64,000 nt of DNA from Pachypanchax playfairii (taxonomy: Eukaryota > Chordata > Actinopteri > Cyprinodontiformes > Aplocheilidae). The first letter of the stretch is position 1; each line of letters starts with the position of its first letter. The notes beneath the pieces were generated by a model, which saw nothing but the letters and a program-made list of their open reading frames with translations, had not been told where the DNA came from and made no database searches. Where the stretch lies: the NCBI GenBank assembly GCA_006937955.1, contig SSNP01000024.1:4804077-4868076 (forward strand), given 5' to 3'. A program made the translations under genes and the position numbers. This document shows, in pieces, positions 12,302 through 25,700 of the stretch.

Positions 12302-15300
12302 TTTTCATGGCATGTTTATTTTTCTTACAAAACTTTAAAGTAATTACTCACCAAAACCAAACACCAAATTAATTTTTGGCTTAATTTAATGTTCTTCAAC
12401 CAAATCAGAATGAGCAACAGTTCACAGTAAGAGAAGGAAATAGTCTGCAGATTGAGAAACGATCTGAGATGAAAGTTAATCATGCAGGGAGGAACTCAAG
12501 ATTTGAGTCTTGTATCATGCTGGTCAAACTGACCTGCCGTCTCAAACATCAGGTGGCACAAAATCCATTCTTGAATAAATCCAAACACACACACGCTCAG
12601 ATGGAGCAGAACTGTGTGTGAGGGTTTCTGTTTGTGTCTATGCCTGATGCAGGAAGCACCCTGTGAAGGGTCTCAATGTTACATCTTCATTACAGTAAGA
12701 TGAGTGTAGAAATGGCGCATGCATGGTAATAAGGGAACACAAGCTGGTTTAGCTTAGCAGGGTGGTAAAGGCTGATTTCATACATGCAAGATGGAAAGTG
12801 TATTTGCAGGTGAGGGTGCGTTCTTTTTTTTTTTTTTTTTAATATACAAACTGACGCAACTGTCTGGTATATGAAATGATCCTGTTGCATTTTAACCGAC
12901 ACACAAAGTCATAAAACCCTTTTCTATACAACCTTAAAATAATCCATTTGTAGATTTTTAGGATGCATATGCAACTTTTTATTCCTGTCTTCACATTTAA
13001 AAAAAAAAACAAAACAAAAAAAAAAAAAAAACTCTGCAACAAGTAGCTTGATGGAGTTGATTGTATGCATACAAATTATTCTAGTCCTCGATGAGTAATA
13101 TCTGCATTCAGTTTACAGCATCACACAGTGCAAACTGATGTCAGACTACCTGAACTAGTAAGAGAACATTATCAAAGGGACATTTCTTTCATCTGCATTT
13201 TGTCTGACGTTCATCAAAGATTATTGAGGAATCTGGGCATGAATCACTTGGTCCAAGTTACACTTGTGTCATTCGTCTTATACCTTCACCATGATTTTAG
13301 GGGAATCATGGTGAAGGTATATAGTATATGTAAATATTTAAAACTATCTTTTTTTAAATTTTTTTTTATTTTGGGTTTTTGGTTTGTTTCCAGTGTCTTC
13401 AACAAGCTTTTTGTTTTTCCAAAGCCTTAAAATTCTTGTCCTATTTGATCACAATGTCATTCTTATTTATATGAAACTGACCAGATGCTGATAGTTACAG
13501 TTATCATAGACTGTTATTCATCAAGATATCACAAAACACTTTGGGACAAAACTTGGCAATCAATATGCTATAAAGTATTGTGGGTAATTATTATTTAGGA
13601 GGTTGATGGTCAAAGCTGTAAAAGGGTGAGAATGTCTTAGAGGCCCTTCCATTACAAACGGTTTTTCTGAGGTTTCTGTTGAATATTTTAGCTCCACAGG
13701 TGTTCTTACCTTCATAGTGGGTGTGAAAACAGGTCAACAACTCCTTTCAGTTTTAATCTCTTAAACTACGCATGTGGCGATAAAACCTGAGTTCTCCCGA
13801 GTCCGAATGGCCTGTATCTGTTTCGTCACAACTCCTTTGTTCGTTAGTATTCGGCAGCTCCCGCAGTTTAAACCACACCTAGCATGCGGCTCACTAAAAA
13901 GCTGTAGCATAAGACGTAGCAAACAGGAATACACGACGTCTGACGTTGCCATGCACAGCGGGGCAGGAAACGGTACACCTTACTCTCATAGGCTAGTTTG
14001 TTAGCCAATCTGAGTCCAGCAAATTTGAATAATATGAACAAGCTGCTGACGGAACGAGCCGTAACCACCCGAATTTTAACGCAGACAGATTGAAAGGTCT
14101 GTTAATCAGTGTTTCTGAACTTTTTTGGATATAAAATGTTTCATATTACTGGTTAATACTTAAGAAATAACCACAAAGTCCTGAAATTTGTATGAAATGG
14201 CCTCTTTAATGTTCATGATTTGGGATTTTTATTGCTGCTTTCCATCATCTGTCATAACTTCATCAGAATTCACCACAAAAACACTGTTAAATTCAGTGCA
14301 GTGCTTTGAAAAACGCATGTGATTTCCTGTTCTACTGGCATTTATAGCCAACAACAAAACATCTGATGGGAGTTTTTGTCGACTTATCTTTAAATACATA
14401 AGATTTTCTTCAAAGTGGTCCTTTTCAATATTTTCATAAATTGGAGCTGAAATGGTTAAATGTTTACTATTTTATGTATTCATTTACATTTTAGCTCAAA
14501 CACAAAGAAAAGGCATCCTTTATCTTTATGACTTTTTTTAATTCTCCCAACTCGATGAGTGATGTCCTGTTGGACTCCAGGGAGAGTTTCTTTTCAGCTC
14601 CATGTGTAATTTAAGATCCATCCTCCTTCCTGTATTGATCCAGGTTTTCCTTTGAGATGAAGAGTGTGATGTGTGTATCTGTTGAGGCAACATTTGAGAT
14701 AACACTGAATGACAAGCAATACCGATGCCATGTTTAGATCTGTGAAGCCTTGTCAAAGTCAAAAGGTTGTCTTATTATTTTTTTTTTTATTTTTTTTTAA
14801 AGAAAAAGTCAATTATCTTAAGTTTATAATTCTGGGAGATAATAGCCTTTTTCTGTTTTGAAGTTGTGGTAAAAATCTCCCTGATCATATCTTTGAAGTG
14901 CTGATTATAATCTGGTTTCCTTGTTTGATCTGAACAGTTAAATTGTCACACTACAGCTTTATAATGAAAATCTGTGCATGCATATGAAAACCAGATGCAT
15001 GACTGCGATACAAATGTACAATAGGCGGAACTTAAAGGAATATTTTGGCCACTGAATGCAATGAGTTTGTTCTTGCTGCTGTTGAAGGCTTCTCGTTTTA
15101 GGTTAAACAGAACTAATGAGCCAATGGCTCATCTGAATGCAGCCAAATTGGTTCATACCCTTTTAGATCTTTTACTCTGCTGTTAAATTTTATATAGTAT
15201 ATCATTTTAATATGGATTTCTATGCTTATTTACTAGCATGTTTGGTTCATTCGGAGGTTTAATATAACAGTAATTTTAAAATTTCTGCCATCTTATCACT

Positions 15301-15890
15301 TGTGAAGGTGATGTGTATATTTATATATAATGTCTACTGCTGTACAAAATTGAAGCTATAATATTCCATTTTCAGGCTTGGTGATAATGCATGTTTTTTC
15401 AAAACTAGTGCTGATAATGGCATCAACACCTGTTTAATAAAAAAAGTTCACATTTTTTAAGTCAGATTTTTTTTTTTTTTTTTCATTGAGGCAGTGCAAA
15501 TTAAACATGCAGAATTTTTTAATATTTATATAAAGACTGTGTGGTGTTTAAACTAAGTGAGCTAATAGTCACTTGATTTTATTTCATATAATTGGTCCTT
15601 TTTGTTTATACTTGAAGGATATCTTCAATGACAATGGACCTTGTAGTTGTTAAATGCAAATGTAACTTTTAAACATGTCTACATGCTTGTTTTGAGTATT
15701 CTTTAAAAGCTAATTTACATATTTCTACATTTTGAAATGCACACTGCATCTTAACTGGCTAGCAAACCTTGTTAATTGGCTGTTAATATGGAAAGCACTC
15801 ATTCTGAAATGTTAAACTAGCTGATGCCAGTGATTCAAGTCTTTGTTTTCCCTATGAGATAATAATAAAACAGATTACAAACATTATTTA

Positions 15891-15925
<35 letters not shown>

Positions 15926-16351
15926 GCACAAGCCCAAAATGTTTATCTAAACAGACATTACGGATTCACTTTACATACCATACATCAAAGCAGTAATTTG
16001 TTATATAAATGTACGAATTTCAAAATGATCATTTTGAAAATTGGTTCTTTCTTCCAACTCTCATAAACACAAACAGAACTGGTAACCACTAGTTCACTCA
16101 TTTGCATACGTTTTGCATGTACAAGAAGTTTATTGCAAGGCAGACTTAAAAGAGATCCAGATTATGTATTATTCATAACGCAGTCCTTTTTATAAAGCAT
16201 TCAGTGATAATGAATAAAGCTCAACATGAAGGTCCCCAAGTTGAAGAAAAGGCAACTGACTCAACACAAAACTAAACAAATCTGCGTTCAAGGTTGTGTT
16301 GGGCATGTCATAAGTGGCAATAATTAGAATTTGAGCAGAAACTTCTAATGT

Positions 16352-16397
<46 letters not shown>

Positions 16398-17200
16398 TTG
16401 GCAGTACAACTGTCAGAACCTGCCTATGACTGATCACTACAGTATAAAATGTTTGCAGTGTAAGTTAATTTCTCCTGCTATGAAACTCAACCTCTTGGCT
16501 AAACAAAGTTTGTATGTTTAGCCCTTCTTATACTTTTGTTTATCTGCTGCTATAAAGTTTCAGACGGATCTTAAGGAAGTAACAGTTTGTTCTAATTTGC
16601 ACTAAATACAGTCATATTTTAACAATGTTTCATTCCCAACTATAAACTTGCTGTTAGACTTGAGATTTATTTAGGTTTATTATTGTTTTTCATATAGTGT
16701 GGCTCTGCAGAACACTGACAGCAGCTCCTGAAGGAAACGTTAATTCTTTATAGCTACAATGTGTGAGGTGATGGAACAAGAGAAGTGTACTGGTCCTGTC
16801 CCCCCCCCCCCCCACACACACACACACCCCATTGGAGCAAGTTTACGCCTCAACACGTATCATTCATTTTGATTATCAGTCTTCCTAGAAATGCCATCTA
16901 GCCTGAGGCAGCTGTAACTAGAGTCTGTGTGCCAACAGGTGTTGAAGGAAGCAATAAAGGCAAGCAGTGATCTTTACACTTGGTTTGAAATGACCCTCTG
17001 CAGCAATGACCTAAGAACTTGAAGAACTCACTCCACTGCTGTAAAACTCATTCTGAACTGTTCAAATCAAAGTAATCTAGCAAAAAATGTAACTAAAGCA
17101 TAACTGATTCATCTAAAGCAGCTGATATGGACACTTGAGCTTTAAATAATTAGAAATAATTGAGAACTGGATAGTAAGTACTATATCAAAATGGAAAGGC

Positions 17201-17247
<47 letters not shown>

Positions 17248-18875
17248 CCCNNNNNNNNNNNNNNNNNNNNNNNNNNNNNNNNNNNNNNNNNNNNNNNNNN
17301 NNNNNNNNNNNNNNNNNNNNNNNNNNNNNNNNNNNNNNNNNNNNNNNNNNNNNNNNNNNNNNNNNNNNNNNNNNNNNNNNNNNNNNNNNNNNNNNNNNNN
17401 NNNNNNNNNNNNNNNNNNNNNNNNNNNNNNNNNNNNNNNNNNNNNNNNNNNNNNNNNNNNNNNNNNNNNNNNNNNNNNNNNNNNNNNNNNNNNNNNNNNN
17501 NNNNNNNNNNNNNNNNNNNNNNNNNNNNNNNNNNNNNNNNNNNNNNNNNNNNNNNNNNNNNNNNNNNNNNNNNNNNNNNNNNNNNNNNNNNNNNNNNNNN
17601 NNNNNNNNNNNNNNNNNNNNNNNNNNNNNNNNNNNNNNNNNNNNNNNNNNNNNNNNNNNNNNNNNNNNNNNNNNNNNNNNNNNNNNNNNNNNNNNNNNNN
17701 NNNNNNNNNNNNNNNNNNNNNNNNNNNNNNNNNNNNNNNNNNNNNNNNNNNNNNNNNNNNNNNNNNNNNNNNNNNNNNNNNNNNNNNNNNNNNNNNNNNN
17801 NNNNNNNNNNNNNNNNNNNNNNNNNNNNNNNNNNNNNNNNNNNNNNNNNNNNNNNNNNNNNNNNNNNNNNNNNNNNNNNNNNNNNNNNNNNNNNNNNNNN
17901 NNNNNNNNNNNNNNNNNNNNNNNNNNNNNNNNNNNNNNNNNNNNNNNNNNNNNNNNNNNNNNNNNNNNNNNNNNNNNNNNCCACCCCATTCCGTTTGAAC
18001 ATTTCCATCTCGTCAGTTTTGTCGTGATTGCAACTTGTTGCCTGTTTCCAAACATTCACTTTATCCCTGTGTCACCAAGTGCCATCAGGAATAAACCACC
18101 TTCATTAAAAGTGATTCAGTGAATCGGAACGACAAACTCTCTTTTGAACCCACCAAAATAAAAACAACTCTGCAACCTTCCTGCAGTTATATGCGCTCCT
18201 TTCTTCTCACATTACCTCAGGTGCACTCATTCCTCTTTTAAATCATTGTTTCTTCTCATGTTTGTGCTTTATTTGCAGGCGTCCTTGAAAAGACGGTGGA
18301 AGGAGAGGCTGCCGCTCTCACCAAGGCTAAGACCCTTTACAAGTCCTGTACCAATGAGAGTGAGTCAGCAAGCAAAAGATGTTAATGCAGGCCGTTTCTT
18401 TTTCAATCCATTTTCTAATGCAAGTACTTATTTTAATGCTGCTACTGAAGGTTGTCTTGTACCCAACTATCAAACTCATTAGTTTAAAATCATTCCCGTC
18501 TTTTTCATTTTTCAGCCTTTTTCATAGTTTAAAAAAAATAATAAAAGCTGTCTTTAGAGGTAATTAGACTTGGTCACAGCAAAATAAAAAACAAAAGGCT
18601 CTAAAGCTTTCTAAAATTAGTATGAATTAATTATGCTTGGTTGAACTAAATGACTCAAGTGTAATAAAACACATCTTTCCCTTGTCTTTTCTGGATAATT
18701 GGTGTAAAAAGATTTGTTCCACCGGCAAAAACCAATGCGTTAGCTTTTTGTTAATCATGTCTCACTGATCCTTTTAGGTTTAATAGAGCTTAGAGGAGGA
18801 GCTCCTTTGCTCGACATGCTGCCTGATGTCTTTGACTGGCCTGTAGCTGGGGACAACTGGGACACTCGCTATGGT

Positions 18876-18919
<44 letters not shown>

Positions 18920-21900
18920 TTCCATTATCACACAATATGTCACTTACTGCATTTCTCTTCACTTCCTCCATCTGGCTTCTCATTTCTTCAGGGAAAACTT
19001 GGAGGTTAGAAGATGTCATTGCCAGGTTAAATGAGAAATATGGAACTCAGCTCCTGGTTAACTTTTTTGTTGGTACTGATGACCGGGACTCCACGTCACA
19101 TATTATTCATGTGTGTATAAAACCTGTTGCTGGAAATCCCAATACAGATGGCCACTTAAACATTTATATTGATTTAACTGTTTGTTTTTTGTCTCTTGTG
19201 TTTCATCAGTTTGATCAGCAAACAAGTCTTGGACTCTTATCTAGAGATTACTATGCCTGCGATGGTCCCCATGCAGAGGTTTGCCTCATTTATTATATTT
19301 ACGGTTTAATCGATGCCCGTGCCATATGTATCCTTGTTCTGGTTTTCCTATAAAATGAATTGCACCATAGATGATTGCGTAATCTGAAATGATAATATAA
19401 CTGATTTGTACACTTTATATTGCACAAGTTTTTTGTTTAATTACTTCAAAAAAGGAGGGGATATCTGGTTTTGTACCAGTTTAAACCAGATGGCGTGACT
19501 GGAGCAGACATAATTTGCTCTGACTTTACAGCTCCTGAACTGTTAATTGAAATGCAGAGACAGATACTTGCAGCAGCTATATTTGGCTTTAAAACTTGCT
19601 GATAGCAGTCAGGAGTCGCATCTGGTTTTGATGATGCTAAACACAATAATGGCTGTTTTGTGTTGAACAGGTGTGTCGAGCTTACGAGCAGTTCATGATT
19701 GACCTGGCTAAGCTGATCCGCACTGATCGGGGACTGGAAGTAAATGAAACCCAGATAAGAGAGGAGATGACACGGGTTATGGATTTGGAGAGGGACATCG
19801 CCAACGTAAGTATCCACCTGTACTTGCAAGGAGTAATAAAAACCAGATTCTGTTGTGTTCAAACATGCAAAATTATGTTTAGCTAATAAGCAATTTTAAG
19901 AGCAAACGCATGGTTAGGTAATATTATTCATAAAAGCAATTTCTAACTGGTTAAACTCAACCAAACACACCTTGCTTGACAAATTTAGATTTGTGTTTTT
20001 TAAGCACAACACATGGATTACCTCCAGTTGGCTGCTATTGTAGCTAGCAACAGAGGATTGTGCTTATAAGTAAGGTTACAAATGCCCATACGTAATACTC
20101 AAAACACAAAATACAGTCTGAGAAGATGTATTTTTTGTAAAATGTGAGTCCAAGATTAAAAATGTAGGTGATGCAGACTCAATATTTTCATTGTGAGCAG
20201 CAGAAGGTTTCACTCAGCCTGTCTCTTCACTGGTGCTGCCAATAAAACAAATTAGGCAGAAGTCCATGCAAAGTCCATCTACTCAGATTTGTACTGCCTC
20301 TGAAAGGCCATTAAGGGATGCAGTCTGGTTAAATACTCATTCTATATTTGTTTGACTATATACATAGAGCCTTAATCTGTAAACTTGAAGAATCTGAACT
20401 AGCTGCAGCTCTGGACTGTAGTATTATCACACTGCTCTCAGGCCATAAAGCTGCAAGCTTGGATCATTTTTCTCTCCTCCTGTACTCTGGCACTCTGTCC
20501 TTTGGGAAATTGGGTGTAAGACACCCCCCCCCCCCCACCCCCCTACAATACAGACTTCTGTTTCTTTTTTTACTTTACTCAATAATGCAATACGTTGTTA
20601 TAATTAACTATAGAAACCTTTTAGCCAAAATAATTGTTGCCTAAACTTCTGCCAATTTGCACACTGCTTACCCATTAGTACTCGGACCCTCTTAAAATAT
20701 ATTATTCTACCATGTGAATAGCATTTCCTGGCTATCATAATCCAAATTCAAAGGAAATTAGACATTGCAGACAGTCCAACTGAGATTAACAAACCAGATC
20801 CTAACATTTTCAGCATCTAAATATCTGTCATATGTTGCTAGTTTGTGGAGCATGCTACAGGATTCTGGAGTGTTGAACCTTTTTTTTAAATTTTAAAATA
20901 GACATTTGCTTTGTGTTTAGGGGACATGGATGTGATTAATCCCTTGGATAGAATGCGAACATTGCAGTGGTGTAAGGGATCCTCTGGTGTAAGCTATTTA
21001 TAGGACTGTCTTCTGTAACTTGTAAACATGGACTAAGAAGAGTGTTTTATCTGTATATCTTGTAAACACTAACTGTAATATTGTCATATAAAGTCAGAAT
21101 ATTGCTGCACATGTGAACAAGGCCAGAATCAGTAAAAACAAGCTTTCAACATCTCTCGTGCCCAGACTTTGTCAGGCATCAACAGGTTTGGACTGTTTTT
21201 ATCGTTCCAAGCTGCTCATGTGGCCGACACACTTTGCTTCTCTTCCACTCGGCTGCTTGCTTTTACAAGGCAGTCAAAGCCATCAAGCACTGACATTTAC
21301 AGACCCGAGGCCTCCCACTCTGCTAAATATGTTTGATGTTTCCCTGAAAGTGTACACATGTCAGAAAAACAACAGGGTTTTGATGGCGTTCTTAAAGTTT
21401 CAGTGTCTGTTGCTCTTTTTAAGGCCACTGATACTCCAGAGGATCGGAACAACCCCGTGCTGCTTTACAACAAGATGGAGCTGGGGCAGCTGGATGCTAA
21501 CTTCACCCTGGAAGTTGATTCGCAGGTAAAACAAAACTCTTTGCACACTAGAATTGATTTTGTTTTTCCATATGTTGCTCATGTTTTATTTCCCCTTTTT
21601 ATTTTTCAACTCAACCTGAAGGTATTCAACTGGATTTACTTCACAGCTAAGATAATGGACACAGTCAACATCAGCATCCCAAACACAGAGAAAGTCATAA
21701 ACTACTCCCCCAACTATTACAGAAGGCTCAACCTTGTCTTGGCCAAATACACCAAAAGGTGTGATTTCATGTGTCTTTGCAGTGATGGTGTTTTTGTGGT
21801 GCATAGCAACAAAACATCTAGTCACCCTTTTGGTGTTTGAACAAGTCTTTGCTTTTTATCTCCTTTAGGGATCTACAGAACTACATGGTGTGGCGATTTG

Positions 21901-22105
21901 CTATGAACATGGTGGTGGGCCTGAGCAGAGCTTACAGAGACACCAGGAAGCCTTTCCGCAAGGTATAACAGCCATGACACTACCACTGACTTTAGAAACA
22001 AAGATACAGAAATATTTCCATCTGTAGTTAGAAATATCAAAAACCCCCAAAACAGGTATTGAATAAACAAAAGTAAAATTGGGCCATATGTGTATCAGTT
22101 ACACT

Positions 22106-22142
<37 letters not shown>

Positions 22143-22708
22143 TAAAAAATTTAAAACATATTCAGCCAAATTTACATAATTGGGGGGGAAATGACTAGGA
22201 AATGATTACCCTTAAGAGAGCTGCAATAAAAAGCCTTTGATTCTTAAAGGAAGGTCAAATGCTGCCCCACTCTCTAAAATCTCATTTGCCATTAAATCGT
22301 GTAATTTTATACAAGTAATTACCTTAAACTAATGAGCATTTAACTAGTTTTATCTGAATATTTGTGTGTTATTACTTTCACTCAGGCTTTGTCTGGTACA
22401 ACATCAGAGGCAGCTGTGTGGCGACAGTGTGCACTTTACGTCAATAACAACATGGACAATGCTGTGGGGCGGCTGTATGTGCAGGAGGCCTTTTCTGAAA
22501 AGAGTAAAGAACTGGTAAGTAGAGGAACTGGAACAGATCTGAATGACTAAATCAAGATGCATTAATATATAAAACCTCAGTGTAAATTTTAAGTAGTGTT
22601 TTCAGTTTCACATTTTAAACAGTTAGTGGTTAAATATTCATGTATTTATACAATTTGATATCAGGTAACTTGACTGCTTTTGTCACCTTTGTCTTGTTTC
22701 TACCTTGG

Positions 22709-22775
<67 letters not shown>

Positions 22776-25700
22776 GGCTCACAGCCACCGAAAGCAGCTG
22801 AACGAGGTGTCCTTGTTATCATCCTCACACCACCCACATTGTAAATCTCAAGTTTGTGTCTTTCTGGCTATATACTATGACTGTGTGCGTTAGATTACGG
22901 GTATGTGTGAGACCTTGTCGTAATGCAGAGTGCCTTAGATGACGTAAAAATCCAACACTTCGACAAACGGCCATATTCAACAGTTTTAAAAATAATCAAA
23001 TCGCACCTCAGTTGAACTAAAACACAAAACGGATTGTGTCATGTATTAATAAACAAAATCAAAGGAAATAGGAAAAAAAAATCGTGTGAAAAAACTAATC
23101 ACAGGATTTAGAAGGGAAAGTAGCAACCAGGTGTTGCTGATGAAATGCAAAACTGATTAGCAGGAGTCACCACCTTTTAAGAAAAACAGGTGTTTAGCGC
23201 TTTGCTGTTCTGGAGCATACAGATGTGTTAACACAAAATCAAAGAGGAAAGACACCAGCAATTACCTTAAAGAAACTATTACTGCCCATTAATCTACCAT
23301 TAACATGGAATCCATCATTCTAAAGTGACAGTCATTTTTACAAGTTGGCTAGAGTTTAAATTGTTTCCCATCTTCGCAGGTGTGAATGTTCCAGGAAGTT
23401 TACCCCAGGGTCAGACTGTGGAATGCTCAGAAATGACAAAAACCCAGGAGCTTAAACTGTATAGTTTAACATGCTAATTTATGCCTGTAGATTTTGAGAT
23501 TAAGTATGGCTTGCTTGGAAAGGTTGAAGAAAATGTCTTTTGTCAGAAAAGATGGAGACATGATTTTAGTTTGAAAAGTTTCATCTGAATACAGAGGCTG
23601 CACGGTGATGCAGTGGGTAACACAGTTGCCTTGCAGCAAGAAGGTCCTGAGTTCCAAACTGTTCTGGGACCTTTCTGCACTGAGTTTTCATATTCTCCCC
23701 CTTCATGCGTCTCCAGTTTCCTCCCACACATCAAAAACATGCTCGACATTAATTGGCAGCTCTAAATTGTCCCTAGGTGCGAGTTATTGTCTATATCTGG
23801 CCTGTGATGGACTGGTGACCTGTCCAGGTGTGACCCTGCTTCTCACTCAATGACTGTTGAAGACAGACATCAGCTCCCCATGACCATGAATAGGAAGGAG
23901 TAAGCGAGTATAGATGATGGATGGATGAACAAACAGAAATCTGAATGTCCTTTTGATTGATGTCATCAGTTAAAGATGTTTACCCATAACAACCATTTAC
24001 CTGATCAACCAGGCCCAAGTCTTTGACAGAATACTTTACAAAGACGTGAGGGCCTGAAGCTGAACCGCTGTCTCTCAATTTCGAAGGTGGGCTTAGCCAG
24101 TTGAGAGAGAACCAATCACAGAAACCCAGAAGTGACACAACATATGTGACGCTAAAGCAGATACACACGAGGCGGAACGAAAACAAAAGGTTTAGCGAGC
24201 GGATCTTTTTTCAATAGGAAGGCCTTCAATGCTGTTACTTGCTCTGGTTTTAGAGAATCTATACTTTCCTGTTTTTGCAAAACTGAAGAACGCGCAGAAG
24301 TAAACGCTTCACCCACAGCCGAGTCCGCCATGTTGAATGTTGTGCTCTGGGTGGAAAACGCTAGTTCCGTGTTTTCAGGATGACGCACAACAAAGGTGAT
24401 ATGTAATTGGGCCGACCTAAAATTTGACGTGGAAATGATTGGGTGCGGCTCCGGTGTCAGACCCTTCTGCATTTGAACACAATGCAGGAGGATCTGATTG
24501 GTCAGGCTAAACAACCATGTTTGGTGAAACCCAAATACAATAACTTGGCATAAACGACAGCTGTTAGCTGAAGGGCTGATGATTTGGGATTGTTTTGCAG
24601 ACACTGGAGTTGAACACCTTGGAGTCACTGAGTTGACCATGGACTCCTGTATACAAAAGTATTGCACAGTCAAACGTGAAGTCTTCTGACTTACAGCTGG
24701 GATCATTGTCTTGTTGCATCACTCAATATCAGCCAAACCTTAGAGATGCTCGCTAGTGAACAGAAGAATTTCTAACAAAATAATTAAAATGCCACATTGA
24801 TCAAGTAAAAGTCCAAAGCTTAACCTGATTGAATTATTGTGGTGGGACTTTGAGAGACCTGCGCAGAAATGAATGCTCGCAAACCTCAAAATGAAGAATA
24901 TTGGCCATTAATGTGAAACTAATGTAGTTGATTCTTGTATGACTAAGTTCTTGCTGTCGAAGGTGGTTCTACAAGCTGTTGGTGTATTTAGTTTTTCTGA
25001 CACGTTTGCTATATTTTAAATGACATACTAGAATTAGCTGCTTCTGCACACTTGAGGTTAGAACCTGATAGAGACCAGGTCACATTTATTTCTTAGTTCC
25101 TAAAGCACTAACATAGAAATAGGTGTGCCTTGTTTTTACTGTGACTGCATGTCATAAATGTTCTCATGTCTAAGCTAGAATTGAGTAAAAGCTTTTTTTT
25201 TTTAAAAAAAAACACTTTGAATATAAGAAATTTGAACTGCAATTCTGAGTCTGAGAACATGAAATTTTCATAGTTACTGCCAGGAAGAAAAACCTACATT
25301 TATAAAAAGAATAACATTCTTTTCATACCATGACTGGAAACCATTGATCAAGTATTCATGTCTTGCAGAGGTAGGAACCTCAGTGTCTTGCCATTTAGCA
25401 TCTCACTAAACCAGCCCAGATTACAACAGGACCATCTCTTTGCATATAAATATTAATGTGTCCAAACATTTCCCATTTATTAGGTACTAAACAAATTTGG
25501 ACCAATTGCCAGCCTTTTTTTTTTTTTTTTTTTTTTTTTCCTTTTGTAGCTTTTGGTTAGGATTGGCTGATGGATTGTCAGGGATAAAACTTTCATCAAA
25601 AAAAAAACCTCAGAGAAAATTTGCCTGCACACAATTCCATTTCCCAAATGTTTTTTTTTTCTTGTGTGTCTTTAAACCACAGTGTGGTTGCTCCAAGTTT

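Larger units (their letters stand above)
9269..18278 (+). other. mme intron 3 (9 kb) with assembly gap
   Basis: The longest intron of the gene. It contains a TG repeat near 9941-9959, poly-T runs at 12269-12299, 15893-15920 and 16354-16392, a perfect hairpin at 13279-13321, MITE copy 2, a poly-C/AC tract at 16800-16827, and the 730-N gap. I recognise no exon in the sequenced part; the phases of exons 3 and 4 join directly, so none is needed inside the gap. Confidence 0.8.

Noticed and set aside
13774..14004. 76-codon frame with similarity to a frame near 2541
   Set aside because: The similarity is due to both lying in copies of the same non-coding MITE.
17181..18059. Long open frames of nearly 290 codons on both strands
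   Set aside because: They read through 730 N and a poly-C tract; there is no real coding information.
24152..24706. 184-codon - strand frame as a possible gene
   Set aside because: Only the part from 24331 resembles a protein family, it lacks the catalytic motifs, and it sits within mme intron 12 in repeat sequence.
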